64,000 nt of DNA from Panorpa germanica (GCA_963678705.1 OY783205.1:13454001-13518000), one strand, 5' to 3'. Positions 23,582-36,091 are shown, numbered from the stretch's first letter. Numbers and translations: made by a program. Notes: generated by a model from the sequence alone, not told the origin.

Positions 23582-25258
23582 CTATCGCGGACCTAAAGTT
23601 AGGTCTATTGGTTGATATCGCCTTAATCTGCGGGGTTCCCTGTTGTCACACACGTTCAGTTGATTCGCCAACGCATTGGGATGGTTGATTAATCTATCAC
23701 TATATTTTGTGCTGGATAGGTATATTTTATCTTTGATGGATGCTATTGGGATGTCTTTCTGGATGACTTCGTTTGTGACGTAGTATGGTGCATCTACAAT
23801 GAGTCGTAGTACTTTGTTTTGAAATCGCTGGATTATGGCTATATTGGAGTTGCATGCAGTGCCCCAAAGCTAAATTCCTTAAGTCCAGATGGGTTTCAGA
23901 ATGGTTTTATATATAAGTACTTTATTGTCCAGAGAGAGTTTTGACTTCCGACCAATTATCCAATACATTTTCCTGATTTTAAGACCAAGCTGCTTACGCT
24001 TTGTAAAAATGTGCTTTTGCCAGGTAAGCCTTCTGTCCAAATGTATACCGAGATATTTAGCGTCATTGGATTGTGGAATTATACAATTATTTATTTTCAC
24101 ATGCGGGCAAGTTTCTCTGCGCGTGGTAAATGTTACATGCGTTGATTTACTTTCGTTTGCTTTTATTCGCCATTTCTTGAGCCATTCTTGAATCATATCA
24201 AGGTTAGTCTGTAGATTCCGTGATGACGATACTGGGTCTGTGTGTGATGCTAATATAGCAGTATCGTCTGCAAACGTAGCAACGGTAGTTTCTGTTGTAG
24301 ATGGCAAATCGGAAGTATACAGAAGGTATAGTGTGGGTCCTAGGACACTTCCCTGAGGGACTCCTGACTGGATGGGTTTCAATTCAGTGCATTCGCTACC
24401 TATTTTAACCATAAAGTGCCTATTAGTCATATATGATCTCAATAGTTGATAATCTTTGTACGGAAGTATTTTTTTCAGTTTATATTGAAAACCTATATGC
24501 CACACTTTGTCGAAGGCTTGGGCTATGTCTAGAAAAGCTGCTGAGCAATATCATTTGGCATTTAAATCTTTATTAATTGTGTTAACCAACCGATGTACTT
24601 GTTCTACAGTACCGTGCTTATTGCGGAAGCCAAATTGATATTCGGGAACTAGCTTTTTTTCATTATTGATACATTTTAACCTCTTAACGTATATTTTTTC
24701 AAATAATTTTGATAGTATCGGCAGTAAACTAATGGGCCTATAGAAAGTAACCTCTTCCGGTTTTTTTCTAGGTTTCGGAATCATAATTATTTGAGCAACC
24801 TTCCAACTACTAGGATAGTAGTTGGTTCTAAGAAATGCATTAAAAATGAAAGTAATTAGTTTTATACTTTTCTTAGATAGATCGAATATTATCTTTCCTG
24901 TGATTAGGTCAAAACCGGGTGATTTCCTAATATCGATTTCTTTTACTATTGTTTCCCAAGTTTCCTTGGTTGCAATTTTTTTATGAGGAAAGTCCATTTG
25001 GAAAGGGCTGTCCAGAAAATCCAAAATACCATTTTCTTCTTCTGCTGCCGTTTCTGAAGGATAAGGTTTGAATACTTTCTGCAGATGATTAGCAAACATC
25101 GTAGCCTCTTCTTTATCATTCCTTGCCCATTTATTTTTGTCATCTTTGATAGGAGGGTTGTGTATCTCTGGTCTTTTCATCTTTCTTGTTGCTTTCCACA
25201 GCGAGTACTCCGTAGCTTCCGATGGTGTTAAATTTTCAAGATATTCTTGAAACATCCA
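23582..25258 (-). pseudogene. Jockey-like reverse transcriptase, 3' part of ORF2
   Basis: Minus-strand frame. From the inversion junction: FQEYLENLTPSEATEYSLWK, KSPGFDLITGKI, FYRPISLLPILSKLFEKI, QFGFRNKHGTVEQVH, FLDIAQAFDKVWH, GVPQGSVLGPTLYLLY, the catalytic ATFADDTAIL box, KYLGIHLDRRLTWQKH, then YKTILKPIWT and RFQNKVLRLIVDAPYYVTN to a stop at 23,582. There is an in-frame TGA just before the FLDIAQAFD block and two more stops after KPIWT, where intact relatives would read a YGxxLWG-type motif. Otherwise the frame is preserved. The upstream endonuclease is missing through 5' truncation. The same family occurs at 36.2-40.05 kb. Confidence 0.85.
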
Positions 25259-25463
25259 AGAAGCAGCATGGTTTGCTACTCCCACGCATAAAGCTATCCA
25301 AGGGAAGAAGAATGATGTGCCCTTACTCATTAAGGAGAAAATAATGGAGAAAAGACATCTACGTAAACAATGGCAACTATGCAAATCACCTGCTAATAAA
25401 AGAAAATTAAATAGATCTATAAAAGGCCTAAAGGAATTGATAGTGGAGCATAATAACTAATGT
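25259..25463 (+). mobile_element. Inverted 5' segment of the Jockey-like insertion
   Basis: Read on the plus strand, the segment encodes AAWFATPTHKAIQGKKNDVP, LLIKEKIMEKRHLRKQWQ, and KRKLNRSIKGLKELIVEHNN. This is the conserved Jockey region directly upstream of the SLWKATR block that lies on the minus strand next to it. The order of pieces fits a 5' inversion formed during insertion (twin priming). Confidence 0.85.
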
Positions 25464-28018
25464 AGCAAAGAAGTTAGTATACTAAAATGTGACACAGAAC
25501 AGAAAGGATTCGTATGGGTGGAACTTGAGGACCTTGTTACGCATCACCGAATATAAGTGAACAAGAATTTGAGTCCTATCTTCAGACACTGGGGGAAGCC
25601 TAAAAACACAGAAGAAGCAGGTGCTAGTAGCGGGTGACCTAAATGCTAAGTCACGAGTTTGGGGTCCCAAGGAAGACAAGAAAGGAAAGGCACTGGTGGA
25701 CTGGATAGCAGAACTTTCACTAGTCGTGCAGAACAGAGGCAAAGAGCCGACCTTTGTAAGAAGAGACAGTGAATCCCATATCGACATAACACTAACGTCT
25801 GAAGAAATAGCCAATCGAATAACAGAATGGAAAGTGGCGGAGGAAGAAAACCTTAGCTTTCATAAGAATATCTACTTTAATGTTATTTCAGCTAACTCTA
25901 GAACGACACAAATGAGCGAAGCAAGATGGAGAATAAATAAAGAAGGAATACCGATCTTTGTGGAAAATCTGGAAAAAGAAATGTACAAAATACAGAAATT
26001 AGATATAAATGAAGGCATTAAGGCAATAAACCTAGCACTAAAAGCCACTTCTAATAAAAGAGATGCAGGAGGAAATCGTAGACCCGTGTACTGGTGGAAC
26101 GATAGCATCGCCCAGTTAAGAAAGCAATGTTTGAGGTCAAGAAGATTGTTAACTCGAGGAAATAAGAGCAAAGAAGTCACAGAAGAAAGTAGAGAAAGAC
26201 TCAGAAATATTTACAATGGAAAAAGGAAACTCCTCAGAAATGCAATAATAGGATCAAAACAAGAAGCCTCCCAAGAAGAATTCCCAAAAGAGTTCCTCGA
26301 AATAATGAATAGCCAACTAAAAAGTGGTGTATTTCAAAAAATGTGGAAAATAGCCAAATTAGTCCTAATTCAGAAGCCTAAAAAAGAAGGAGACCTGGAG
26401 GCTAAATATAGACCAATATGTCTTCTGGACGTCATGGGAAAAGTTCTCGAGCAGCTGGTAGCAGTCAGGTTAACAGGGGAAGTTGAACCAAAACTCTCAA
26501 AAAACCAATATGGTTTCAGAAAGAAAAGGTCAACTATTGATGCTATGATCCAGATCAAGAGATCGGTAGAGAATATAAAACTCAAGGCGCACCGGAACAG
26601 GAAATATGGAGTGTTAGTAACGCTAGACATCAAGAATGCCTTTAATTCAGCACCTTGGGATAGAATGAAAGCGATGAAAGAATTCGAAGTCAGTGAGTAC
26701 CTGACGAGAATTATAAGCAGCTATCCAGAGGACCGCTGGATAGAAGTTGAGGGGAATTTAATAAGTGTTATTTAATAAGGGCTACCAGAAGGCGCATCAG
26801 TCATTGGATTCGCGGATGACACAGCACTTATTGTTGAAGCTAAAACTGAGGAAACACGAAAGGCACACGCTAACACGGCGCTGAACAGGATTGAACAGAT
26901 GCTAGAGAGGAAGCAACTACAGGTCGCCCCTAAAAAAACGGAGGCAATCGTACTTTATGGTGGAAGAAAACTGAAGGAAATACCCTTGGAGGTAGGCACA
27001 ATGAAAATTAAATCCAAAGAACACTTAAAGTACCTGGGGCTGTATATTGGAAGGAATGCAGACATGAAGCAACATGTTATACAAGCGGCCAAGAAATCCG
27101 AAGAAAAACTTATGACGTTAAGTAGACTAATGCCAAATCTGAAGGGACCGAAGGCAAGTAAGAGAAGAGTGTTAGCGTCGGTGGTTCACTCAATAATGTT
27201 GTATGCTGCACCGATATGGAAAGAAGCTGTAAAACTCAAAAAATATAGAAATATGTTATTGAGTGTGCAACGTAGAATGGCAATACGTGTGAGTAGTGTT
27301 TATCGCACAATCTCGGCAGAAGCTGTCCAGGTGATAAGCGGAATAGTACCTCTGGCACTACTGGTGGAAGAGCGGAAAAGGGTCTATATGGAAAAAGAAG
27401 AAAAACACCAGGAAGTAAGGAAAGAAGTTTAAAAAAAGTGGCAATGCGAGTGGGAGAAAGAGACCGGTAAAGCGGTGTGGACTAAAAGGCTAATACGGAA
27501 GATCAGTACTTGGAAAAATCAAAAATACGGGAAAATTGATTATTTTATAACACAATTTCTCGGAGGACATGGATGCTTTGGGAGTTACTTGAAGAGATTC
27601 AAAAAGAGAGAGTCCGACAAATGTTGATACTGTGAACATGTCGATACACCAGAACATACGTTCTTCTATTGTGGCCGATGGACGATGGAAAGGGAAGATG
27701 TACGGACGATAACGGGAACCACCTTGACCGTAGATAATATTGTTAATATTATGGTGGAGAAGGAAGAGTATTGGAGTGCTGTTCGAGTCTTCGTCACGAA
27801 AATTCTCAAAACCAAGGAACTGGACGTCAACACAACATCGTAACCGGAACTCGGGTATCAAGATCCAGTCTGAAGGAATGCAATTGCGGTACCAGATTGT
27901 GGTCTAGATGAAGAGAGGGGGAGTTTTAGTTGGTAGGCGCTCTTCCAGCGAGGGTGAATCCAACACGTCCCGACGAGCTGTCAGGCGACAGTCTTATAGA
28001 AGACTTCTCCTCCTCACC

Positions 28019-28021
<3 letters not shown>

Positions 28022-28099
<78 letters not shown>
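28022..28099. repeat. (TA)n microsatellite at the 3' end of the R1-like LINE
   Basis: About 78 bases of TA dinucleotide directly after the LINE 3' UTR, followed at 28,106 by the right copy of the 33 bp flanking repeat. Confidence 0.95.
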
Positions 28100-28103
<4 letters not shown>

Positions 28104-28105
28104 TT

Positions 28106-28138
28106 TTTTGACTTGATAAAACCTAGACAATTTAGTTA
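28106..28138 (+). repeat. Right copy of the 33 bp flanking repeat
   Basis: Matches 21,006-21,038 except for one base (CTAGACAATTT versus CTAGACAGTTT). Confidence 0.85.
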
Positions 28139-30530
28139 GTTACTTTCTTTTTGCACCGGGGCCTTTGGTTACCTATCTACGCCCAGATGGGTGGTTTGCG
28201 GTAAGAGAATAATCTCGTATTAAAAAAAGTGTTTGTGGGTAAACCTGGTTTCTGCTATCAGTATAATGTCAATATTGTTGGTTTTAAAGTGAATTTCTGA
28301 ATAACTTTTTTTTAAATAAATACGTTTTTAAATGAATTGAATAATTTAAAGAAAAACTATGCAATAAATATTAACTACCGAGGTGTGCTAAGTGATAGAC
28401 AGGATATGGTACATAGCGGGTTTAAAAGTTTAGGTGTAAAAATAAATGAAATGAAAATATGTTAAATGTTAATAAAATAAATTAAGAAGGGCGAAAAGAG
28501 GACCGTGGTTTTAAGAAGCCAGTGAAATATTATTAAAAAATATGAACTATTTTTAAATAAGTTAAATCTAGTATTTCTTTCTAATAAAACATTTATTTAA
28601 CTATTTAATGTAATAAAAATATTGAATCCGTTGAAACATTTTTATTTTTAGTTTATTAAAACTAGCTATTCATTAATATTGACTAGTATTTAGACTAAGA
28701 GATAATTTATTAGTTGTCAGTGAAAAATACATTTGTTTTTAACAATATTGTAAAGGAACTAATAGCCCGGTTAAAATAGACGACAAAATATGGGTAGATT
28801 AGCTATGGGATAATTCGCATAGAACTGAGATTTTATACAGACTTGGGGACATTATTACAAATAAAATACTAATGACTAAAGGGTCAAAAATGACTCTAGA
28901 CTTATCATAAGGGTGGATAAATAAGTTTCCGCATTTGAAGACAATTATCCTAAGAGTAGTTGACATTACCATCGTCTACTACTATCTTTCAAACGACACC
29001 ATACAATATTTCAGATTGATTCGTAGGTTACTATTGATTTGACATCCATTTTGTATTAAACGTGTTTGGTGTTTTTCTATACAATGGAGAAACAGCAATA
29101 ACATCGATCTATTTATTCGAGCCGGTAAAAAGCATCCGACTTCTACTCCTACCACATCAGATACAGAGACATTTCGGGGTGTGTTTAATATAAAAGAGTT
29201 TATATATCTTAACACGGTCTGTTATTAAACGTTTATGTGAAAAATAATGTTTCCGGTTCGTAAACGATTTTACGTAATATGCAATGCTTTTTTATATACC
29301 TATTTTCACTCCTTTTTATGTTTTGTATACCTATTTTTACTGCTTTTTGATAAGTTAATCTACCTTTTGCGCGTTAGCGTACTCACAAAACTTCTTACGG
29401 ACACCACGTAAACAATTAAAATACTTGAATACCTTACAACTCTCCGTGACCTACTTTTCGTATTTTTTAAAAAGAAATCTTTCTTTCTGCCCATTAACAT
29501 TATCATAAAACTTTTTAAGAAGATTCTTTTAAGGTTTTTAAAAAGTTTAAAATACTATATCATGGATAAATGCATTTAAGTATTAGGTTTTGTTTAAGAA
29601 AATATTTATATTTTCATCAAAATTTCAGTTGAAAATAAAATTGAAATGAATCTAAACCCTCACTTTACTAAAACCATTCAAGAAAACATTTTATCCAGTG
29701 CGAATTTCTAAACTTTATTTATCTTAGATTTAATTTTATCCAGCCTAAATTTATCTCAGGTTCCATTAGAGTTCTACTATAAATCTGCAACTACTTGCAT
29801 TGTATCCAGTGCAAATTTACCTTACACTTCATTCAATGTAGTGTGAATCTGCTACAATCCCGTATAAAGATTGGATTGTATCCCTTTTTAAATGGGGTTG
29901 CATACTTTTGTCCAATTTTCTCATAGGATAAACACTTAAATTTGGATGTGCACAATATAATAAATTTTAGAAATGTATACCTGTATATGTACTGATAAAG
30001 GTAACTATCAGGATCTCAAATGTAATTTCTTTAAATAGTAGCAATATTATTGAAGATATTAACAATTAAAACAATCATTAAAGAACCAGGATAATAAAAG
30101 TGGCCATCCTTATGCTCCACATCGTGGTTAATAATTTTTTAATTTATATTATTTAAATATTGTTGTAATTATTTTAAAATGATAACATTAAATGCCAACT
30201 GACGCTATCTATTGTATCAATGAAGAAGAATTGTTTTGTTTTCTATGCGTTCCTAAATAAAACTATGTCTTTTGTCATCTTGATTTGTACAAAATGGTTG
30301 TTCTATTTCTTTATCACATTAAATATTTTAGTAAAGTAATAGAAATTTAACTTCCTCACTATATGTAGTTTAATAAGGAGTCGGTACAATTTTACTGACT
30401 CCAACTCCATAGGACTGATTCGAATTTTTCACTTTTTTATAATATAACAAGAATGAATATTGTCCATAGGTAATTAATAACAATTTATCATATTCAGTTG
30501 AGTGGTCTTAAATGTAGTGTAGTGAGCGCA
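28139..30530. other. AT-rich stretch without a recognised gene
   Basis: Starts with a short GC-richer piece (28,150-28,210). 29.6-29.9 kb contains several TTTATCCAGTG/TGTATCCAGTG words, perhaps a weak repeat. No gene, RNA or terminal repeat was recognised. Confidence 0.35.
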
Positions 30531-30723
30531 AATGGTGGCCGCCAGAGCGAATGGCACAATCTGCTCGCTTTTCGGCATATTTCGAATATTTTCTTTAAAG
30601 ACGACCAAGGTCCCCTCAGAAGGAAGGAATAACCCCTCTAGAGGTGTGATCTCGAAGGCCAGTCAAAATCACCATTTTTCGAAATTACGCGTCCGGGGAA
30701 CAAAAGAAGCCATTAAGCGATAG
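30531..30723 (+). other. GC-richer islet with a 63-codon open frame
   Basis: An open frame starting MVAARANGTICSLFGIF and ending EAIKR stands out from its AT-rich surroundings by base composition. No domain, splice signal or family is recognised. It may be an exon, an unrecognised short repeat or chance. Confidence 0.2.
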
Positions 30724-33681
30724 TGGTTCGGACGCTGCTGTGGTGACTCTTTCGCTGTCATAAGCCAATCTAAAAACAGATGTCAAAGTTCTAGGGTTGC
30801 CAGATGTCGAGGGTCTAAATTGCACACCCTTTATTTTAAACAGTCCGTAAATAATATTACAGGGCTATAGATTTATCAATGAAATATTGTAGAAATGTGG
30901 TAGAAACTAAATATTTCGGAAATGGCGATAAGCAGCTTCACTATTTTTAACCTCATGACCTCAGTCTGTTAAATATTTGGGATAGCCATCGTCATCATCT
31001 TTATTAGCAGAACCATCATTTGCAATACTAATATTTCTTTGAATCTCACCATTTCTATTAAAAACAGAAACAATTAGTCATAGAAAGTTTATAATACGAA
31101 ACAGAGGCAATAAAACAAACGAATCAACAAAGAGTGGTCGAATCACACCAGCGATATGAACAGGATTGTCGACATCTTGTCTTTTTATTCCTATGGTTTC
31201 TAAAGCGCTAGTGTCGCCAATGTTACCACAAACAGCAAGCCATATATTTTATTGCTCTCTGTCAAGCAATATAGTTGGACTTAACATGTCGTTAGTGTCA
31301 CGTCATTCAGCAGCAGTGTTTCCCGTTTTACCTACACAGTATTAATTCTTTAAAGTAATAAAATTTTTGCAAGAAAAATAAACAAGGTAGGATGTCTTAA
31401 ATATTATCTGGATTTTATTTAGTACATCATAAGATAATAGATTGTGTAATTGATTTAAAACAACCATTAAGTGAAAAAATTTATTGAATCATTTTCAGTC
31501 TATAAACAAAATGTGTTCAAATAGATCATTTGAGGTTATATTTAAGCTTAACCTAAAATTTTGTCGTTAAACGATGAGTTTCATGTGAGTAGTCCAATTG
31601 CAAAACCCGACATCTGACAAAATATACAAAGTCGAATTATTGGTATCGATGGATTCAGCTTGTTAATTTCAATTTTAATTTCGCTACAAATCTATGAGGT
31701 TTACGTGTGAAAAATCAGATATTAAATAATAGATTTCGGTCGATTTCAAAACCAGACATAAAGTGCAATGGATGCAAAACCAGATACAGTTAGTTTGGTA
31801 TATGGCCGTCGCGTATATTACAACAGGACAATTTGCTACTTAGTTTAATAATAAGAGTATTCTTTGATTTATTCTAGTTTAATCTGTAATTTTATTAATA
31901 ATGTCAGTTATGTTTTGTTGACAACATTGTTTAGAATCAGCTGTCTCCCCTCCAGCCTGTATTTTAGTGAGGACCGGTTTTTGTAAATTAACTTTTTTTT
32001 CGGTGATTTTGTTACGGTTTTATTTTAATAAATTGATCTGTTAAGAATGTGTTTTTAACTGAAATGGAAATTGAAATGCCGAAAATGGTCGAGAATACGA
32101 GCATATTAATGGTACAGTAGTTGTTTTGCATAAAGATATAAATTAAGGTGACCTACAACCTGTTGTGAGTGGTGAAGTTGTTTGTTCTGAAATAATTAAG
32201 GAAACTACTTCAACAAACTGCAGAAAAAGAAAAAAAATGTCTAAAAAATGGAATAGAAATGTTGCTTAACAAATCAGGTTCAAGTTCTCAAAATGAACAA
32301 GGGGATGAAGGACATATTGAATTGAAGAATACATAATTGGAAAAGTTTATTTAAGTTTTGCACGGAACTTTGTTGCATTTGAGTAAAGTTATTTTTCAAT
32401 ATTATTCGACAGAACTTCATTTTAGTGATAATGTTTACCTTGTTTTTTAATTAAGTCGGTACGTACCTATTTATCTTTTTAGTTAGGTATAGGTGCTTAT
32501 TTAAATTAGATACCTACCTATATTAAAAATTTATTGTTTTTAAAAATACTTTATTGTAATAACAATAATATTATTTTCTGCATTTCATTTTCAAAATATT
32601 AATAATAAGGAAGTTTCAAGCAAACTTTTGAAATTACTGGTTTTTCAATCGATTGGAAAAAAAATATAAAAAATCGATTGCAAAACCTGACAAATTCAAT
32701 CAAAACTGTTGCAAAACCAGAAATCTTTGGTTTTAGGTTGCAAACCTCAAAGTAAAATATAAAATGACCAATTAGTCAAATGTATATAAATACCTTTTAA
32801 GTAAAATGCGATGATTTTTAAAATTAAAAAAAACGTGAAGTTCAAATATATATTGTGTGAAATCTACAAGTTTTTGTCATTTTCCCAAATTGACATCGAG
32901 ATGCCGGATTTTGCAACAGGGCTACTGATGTATTACAGAAGCAGTAGTAACACGTGATAGTAATAGAACAAATAAGAGCTTCGGTTCCGTTCATAATAAC
33001 TTTTATGATTTTCATTTAAGCAGAGTACAGATGTGTAAATCACGTGATAACTATACTACAAATAACACGACCTGTGCAGGCACTGCTTGGTTTGTGTTTT
33101 TGTTTGAATTATCCAAAGAAGCTTAAATCATTCAATCATAAAGACGATTGACAGCTGTGTCGATAGACATTTTAGTTTTGTAGTGGTTTTTCTTATAAGA
33201 ACAATTTTATTTGTTTTGCCGCAAAAATGATAAGTGCTTTTATTGAGCAATGAATTGTACTTGAAATGTGAAGCTTAAGAAATAAATGTTTATCGCGTAC
33301 ACGGGATTTTGACTGGTTTTATCAAAATTTCGCATTGAGCGTAATAGATATAAAAGAGATGTGTATATTGTTCACATTTCACAACTACTTATGGAATTAT
33401 TGTATTTTATAATATTAACAAATATCTTTATAAAATTATTCATAGGTTAGAATAATTAGCTTCACGGACGCGTTATTTTTCTAGTCCGCATTTTTCCACT
33501 AAACGAACCATTTTGAACAAACCCAAATTGTGACTACTAATTATAGCAAATTGAGAAAAGAAGTCCAATTTAATTTAACACTAACATTTTTGTAGGTGCA
33601 ATCAAAATTTATTCAAGACGCATCTGCTTCGTATAGTATTGGCCAGCATTTTAATTCAATTGTTTTTATCCTGCAATCGTC
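30724..33681. other. Non-coding stretch upstream of the LRR gene, with repeated motif
   Basis: Contains scattered copies of a GCAAAACCNGAC-like word (about 31,598, 31,750, 31,770, 32,682, 32,713, and an inverted form near 32,905). About 33,130-33,681 is the 5' flank shared with the LRR pseudogene at 45.5-46.03 kb, which shows that the duplication included the presumed promoter. A reverse CCAAT (TATTGGCC near 33,637) is conserved in both copies. Confidence 0.45.
32160..32340 (+). pseudogene. Possible relic of an uncharacterised basic protein family
   Basis: The plus strand reads VVSGEVVCSEIIKETTSTNC then RKRKKMSKKWNRNVA, a stop, and a polar tail. The RKRxxxxxKWxRNVAK pattern resembles the start of an uncharacterised protein family repeated in many insect genomes. 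The match is short and rests on memory of the pattern only. Confidence 0.25.
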
Positions 33682-35954
33682 ATGTCCATGGAAACTTTAA
33701 ATACTTATTGCGTGTCGTCGATTCTGTCACATGTAAAGTACAGTGCCGTACTTAAGTTTAGTAGAGTGTTTCCAGGGCAATTCGAAGCTGTGGAAGCATA
33801 TTTTATGAGGCTTCGAGTGCTCGATGTTGACGAATTTCTAGACCACGAAATCCCTGACATTGATTTATCATTGAGTAAGAACTTACAGACTCTGAAATTA
33901 ACTAAAATTCGATATTTAGAATGTTTTGAAGACCTTTTTACTGCCATCAGTACACATTGTCATCAAATTGAAGTTTTAAACATACCGGCGATACCATTGA
34001 TAAATGAAGATGTGGAAATATTAAGCAGTCTGACCACTTTGAAGTCACTTTCAATTACCATCGATGAAGTTGATGTTTATGTGTTGGGACAGTTATTTCA
34101 TAGCAATCCCGGGCTTCAGGAAGTGATCATTCGCAGTTTTAAGTACACACTTGTTGATGGTATGTGTTTTGAGAAATTACGAAGCTCACTTAAGTCACTA
34201 ACATTGATTGGATTCAGAAAATTAAATCTCAACATACCTTTAAGGTGCGTGGAAAATTGGCAGTTGGAATCACTGTATTTAGACGCCAAATTAGATTCAG
34301 ACCAGATGCGCATATTAAGTAGACACACCAGTTTCAAATCACTGGGTATTGAATTGACAGATGACTCAATGTTACAAATATTATTACAAAATAATTCTCA
34401 ACTTGTCGAGTTACATGTTGAATTGAAGAACGTTGAACCATGTAGTCACTTCTTTAGATATTTGCCTCTAAAATTGAAAAAACTTAGACTTAAAGGAAAC
34501 TTTCTGTTTAGTGATAATATCTTATTTGAGCGTTTGAAAATGTTGGACCTGGATACGTTGCAAATATGTAACAATCTAAGACTTTTTCACGAACTTGAAT
34601 ACAACTTGGTTGAAAGTTTAGTGGAACTATTACCTAACTTACGGACACTTACGCTTCCTGTGTTTCAATCGATGTCATTCCAGTCACTAAGAGAATTAAC
34701 AAAACTAACAACTCTTCGATTGCATGTACCGGTTATAGAAATTGACATCATATTAAAAGTGATTTCCGAAAATTGTCTAAATTTAAAAGATATTCATTTA
34801 TTCGAACCGACAAATCTTTCAAAAGAAGGAGTAGAACATCTTGTTAAACTACCGAAATTAAAGAAATTCAGTGTAACTTATGCAGGAGACTTATTTAACG
34901 CGGACTGTCTGACCATTTTAAGTGGATGCAAAACTTTGGAAATGGTTAGAATTGGAGATTGTGCAGTTATGGAACAAAGCTTTTCATTACCGCTGCTGGT
35001 GAATGACACACTAAGAGTAAGTATCAACACTAATTAATTTATTTCGTCAATATTTTAAAATTGAATTGGGTAGTTTAATATTTTTCAAATTGGAAATATT
35101 AAAGCTTTGAATTTGCTTTATTGAATTGTTTTTCCGTTGTAAACCAACAACAGCTTGTTTAAATATTTTAAGTGTTACTTAAGCGTATTTATTATTCTGT
35201 TCATGTGTTAGAATATTTGACTATTTTTTAATTATTTTTATTAGTTAGTCTAACTTATCTGTTATCCTATACACAACAAAGACAGAACAGAAAATCTAAA
35301 AGATTAGGACGCATCAGTTATTTTTTTTGTAAATTTCAAAATAATAAAATAGGTTTCTACTTAATAATCTATTCTGATTTGTTTGTTCACAGTTTATTGA
35401 ATTCGTGAACGTTAAATTTGAATACTCCAATGACGATTTTACAACGATTGTTGAAAGAATAGTGGATAAAATCAATCAACAGACTGACCGGAAGCAGATT
35501 TTAACAGTGAATTTCCTATTTTATTTTCAGCAACTGAACGGGGTATGTTCAAATTAAGCAGATATTGTAAACAACTTAATTTTATGTAACATATATTTAC
35601 AGTTCTATTATCATAAAAAAGTTTACCTATTATATAATTTATTTTTTTCTTAATAATATGTAAGGTTACATAATAAAAGATATCTTTTGACTTAAATTAA
35701 TAAAGTATATTATGTAAGATTATGTAAAGAAATTATATTTTTTTAGTTGGTAACACTCACCAGAGATATTACAACTGCATTCTGCAACTGCATGTATTTA
35801 CACATTTTTGTCATCTCAACTTTATAATATTCTAATAAATTTTGTTTTGCAGATTTTTCGAATGCCAAGGTTACCTCGTTTACTGCAGCTAAGAGATTTC
35901 AGAGACAACGATAGCTATTTAAATGAAACATTTTCTAGTGATGACATTTTTTAA
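33682..35954 (+). CDS. Leucine-rich-repeat protein, F-box-like N-terminus, three exons
   Basis: Proposed exons: 33,682-35,016, 35,393-35,542 and 35,853-35,954, joined by AGA|GTAAGT...TTCACAG and GGG|GTATGT...TTTTGCAG. All junctions are phase 0 and give 528 residues ending in TAA. The start MSMETLNTYCVSSILSHVKY has an F-box-like helical pattern followed by a hydrophobic run. Residues from about 60 to 440 are irregular leucine-rich repeats (LQTLKLTKIRYLECF, SSLTTLKSLSITI, KLKKLRLKGNFLF, LPNLRTLTLPVF, LKDIHLF, KLPKLKKFSVTYA). F-box/LRR proteins usually bring substrates to SCF ubiquitin ligases; that role is inferred here. No signal peptide is seen at this start. The start codon and 5' flank are conserved in the broken duplicate at 46.03 kb, which supports the start. 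A poly(A) signal, AATAAA, lies at 36,086. The exact family is not recognised. Confidence 0.8.
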
Positions 35955-36085
35955 TTCTTTAAACACAGCACGCAATATTAATATTATTACACAATACTTT
36001 GGAGAAGTTTGCTTCTGATTTTGGTAAAAGTGTTAAATATTATTAATGTGCAATAACAGCTGTTTATCATTTCTACTTATAATAT

Positions 36086-36091
36086 AATAAA
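36086..36091 (+). terminator. Putative polyadenylation signal of the LRR gene
   Basis: AATAAA 132 bp after the stop codon, in an AT-rich context where such hexamers arise by chance, so support is modest. Confidence 0.35.

Larger units (their letters stand above)
23398..25463 (-). mobile_element. 5'-truncated Jockey-like LINE, antisense, with 5' inversion
   Basis: An insertion of 2,066 bp inside the R1-like endonuclease, flanked by a perfect 12 bp duplication. The T run at its left edge (to 23,422) is the poly(A) tail of a minus-strand element. Most of the insertion encodes RT on the minus strand, but the last 205 bp (25,259-25,463) are in the opposite orientation. It is much younger than the R1-like host copy is decayed, judging by its perfect target duplication. 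Confidence 0.9.
23203..27843 (+). pseudogene. R1-like LINE ORF2 (endonuclease, RT, CCHC)
   Basis: Starts MTKMKIIQVNVDRGRAAFDL, the usual opening of R1-type endonucleases. It is split at 23,397 by the Jockey insertion and resumes at 25,476. Endonuclease: VLVAGDLNAKSRVWG and a DITLTSE segment near 25,790. RT: KYRPICLLDVMGK, QYGFRKKRSTIDAM, VTLDIKNAFNSAPWD, then a deletion that removes the region between the palm strand and GASVIGFADDTALIV. C-terminal: HLKYLGLYIG, APIWKEAV, and a CCHC-type finger around CEHVDTPEHTFFYCGRW with an in-frame TGA next to its first cysteine. The end is TAA at 27,841. The linker between endonuclease and RT also looks shortened. Not functional. Confidence 0.8.
21129..28021 (+). 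mobile_element. R1-like non-LTR retrotransposon between (TA)n tracts
   Basis: A plus-strand LINE with gag-like ORF1 (three zinc knuckles), APE endonuclease, reverse transcriptase and a C-terminal CCHC finger. It is interrupted by an antisense Jockey-like insertion at 23,398-25,463. It starts immediately after one (AT)n tract and ends, after a 3' UTR of about 180 bp, at another (28,022-28,099). Several R1-clade elements are known to insert into simple repeats or other fixed targets, so a (TA)n preference is plausible. Both ORFs carry frameshifts, stops and deletions, so this copy is inactive. Confidence 0.8.
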
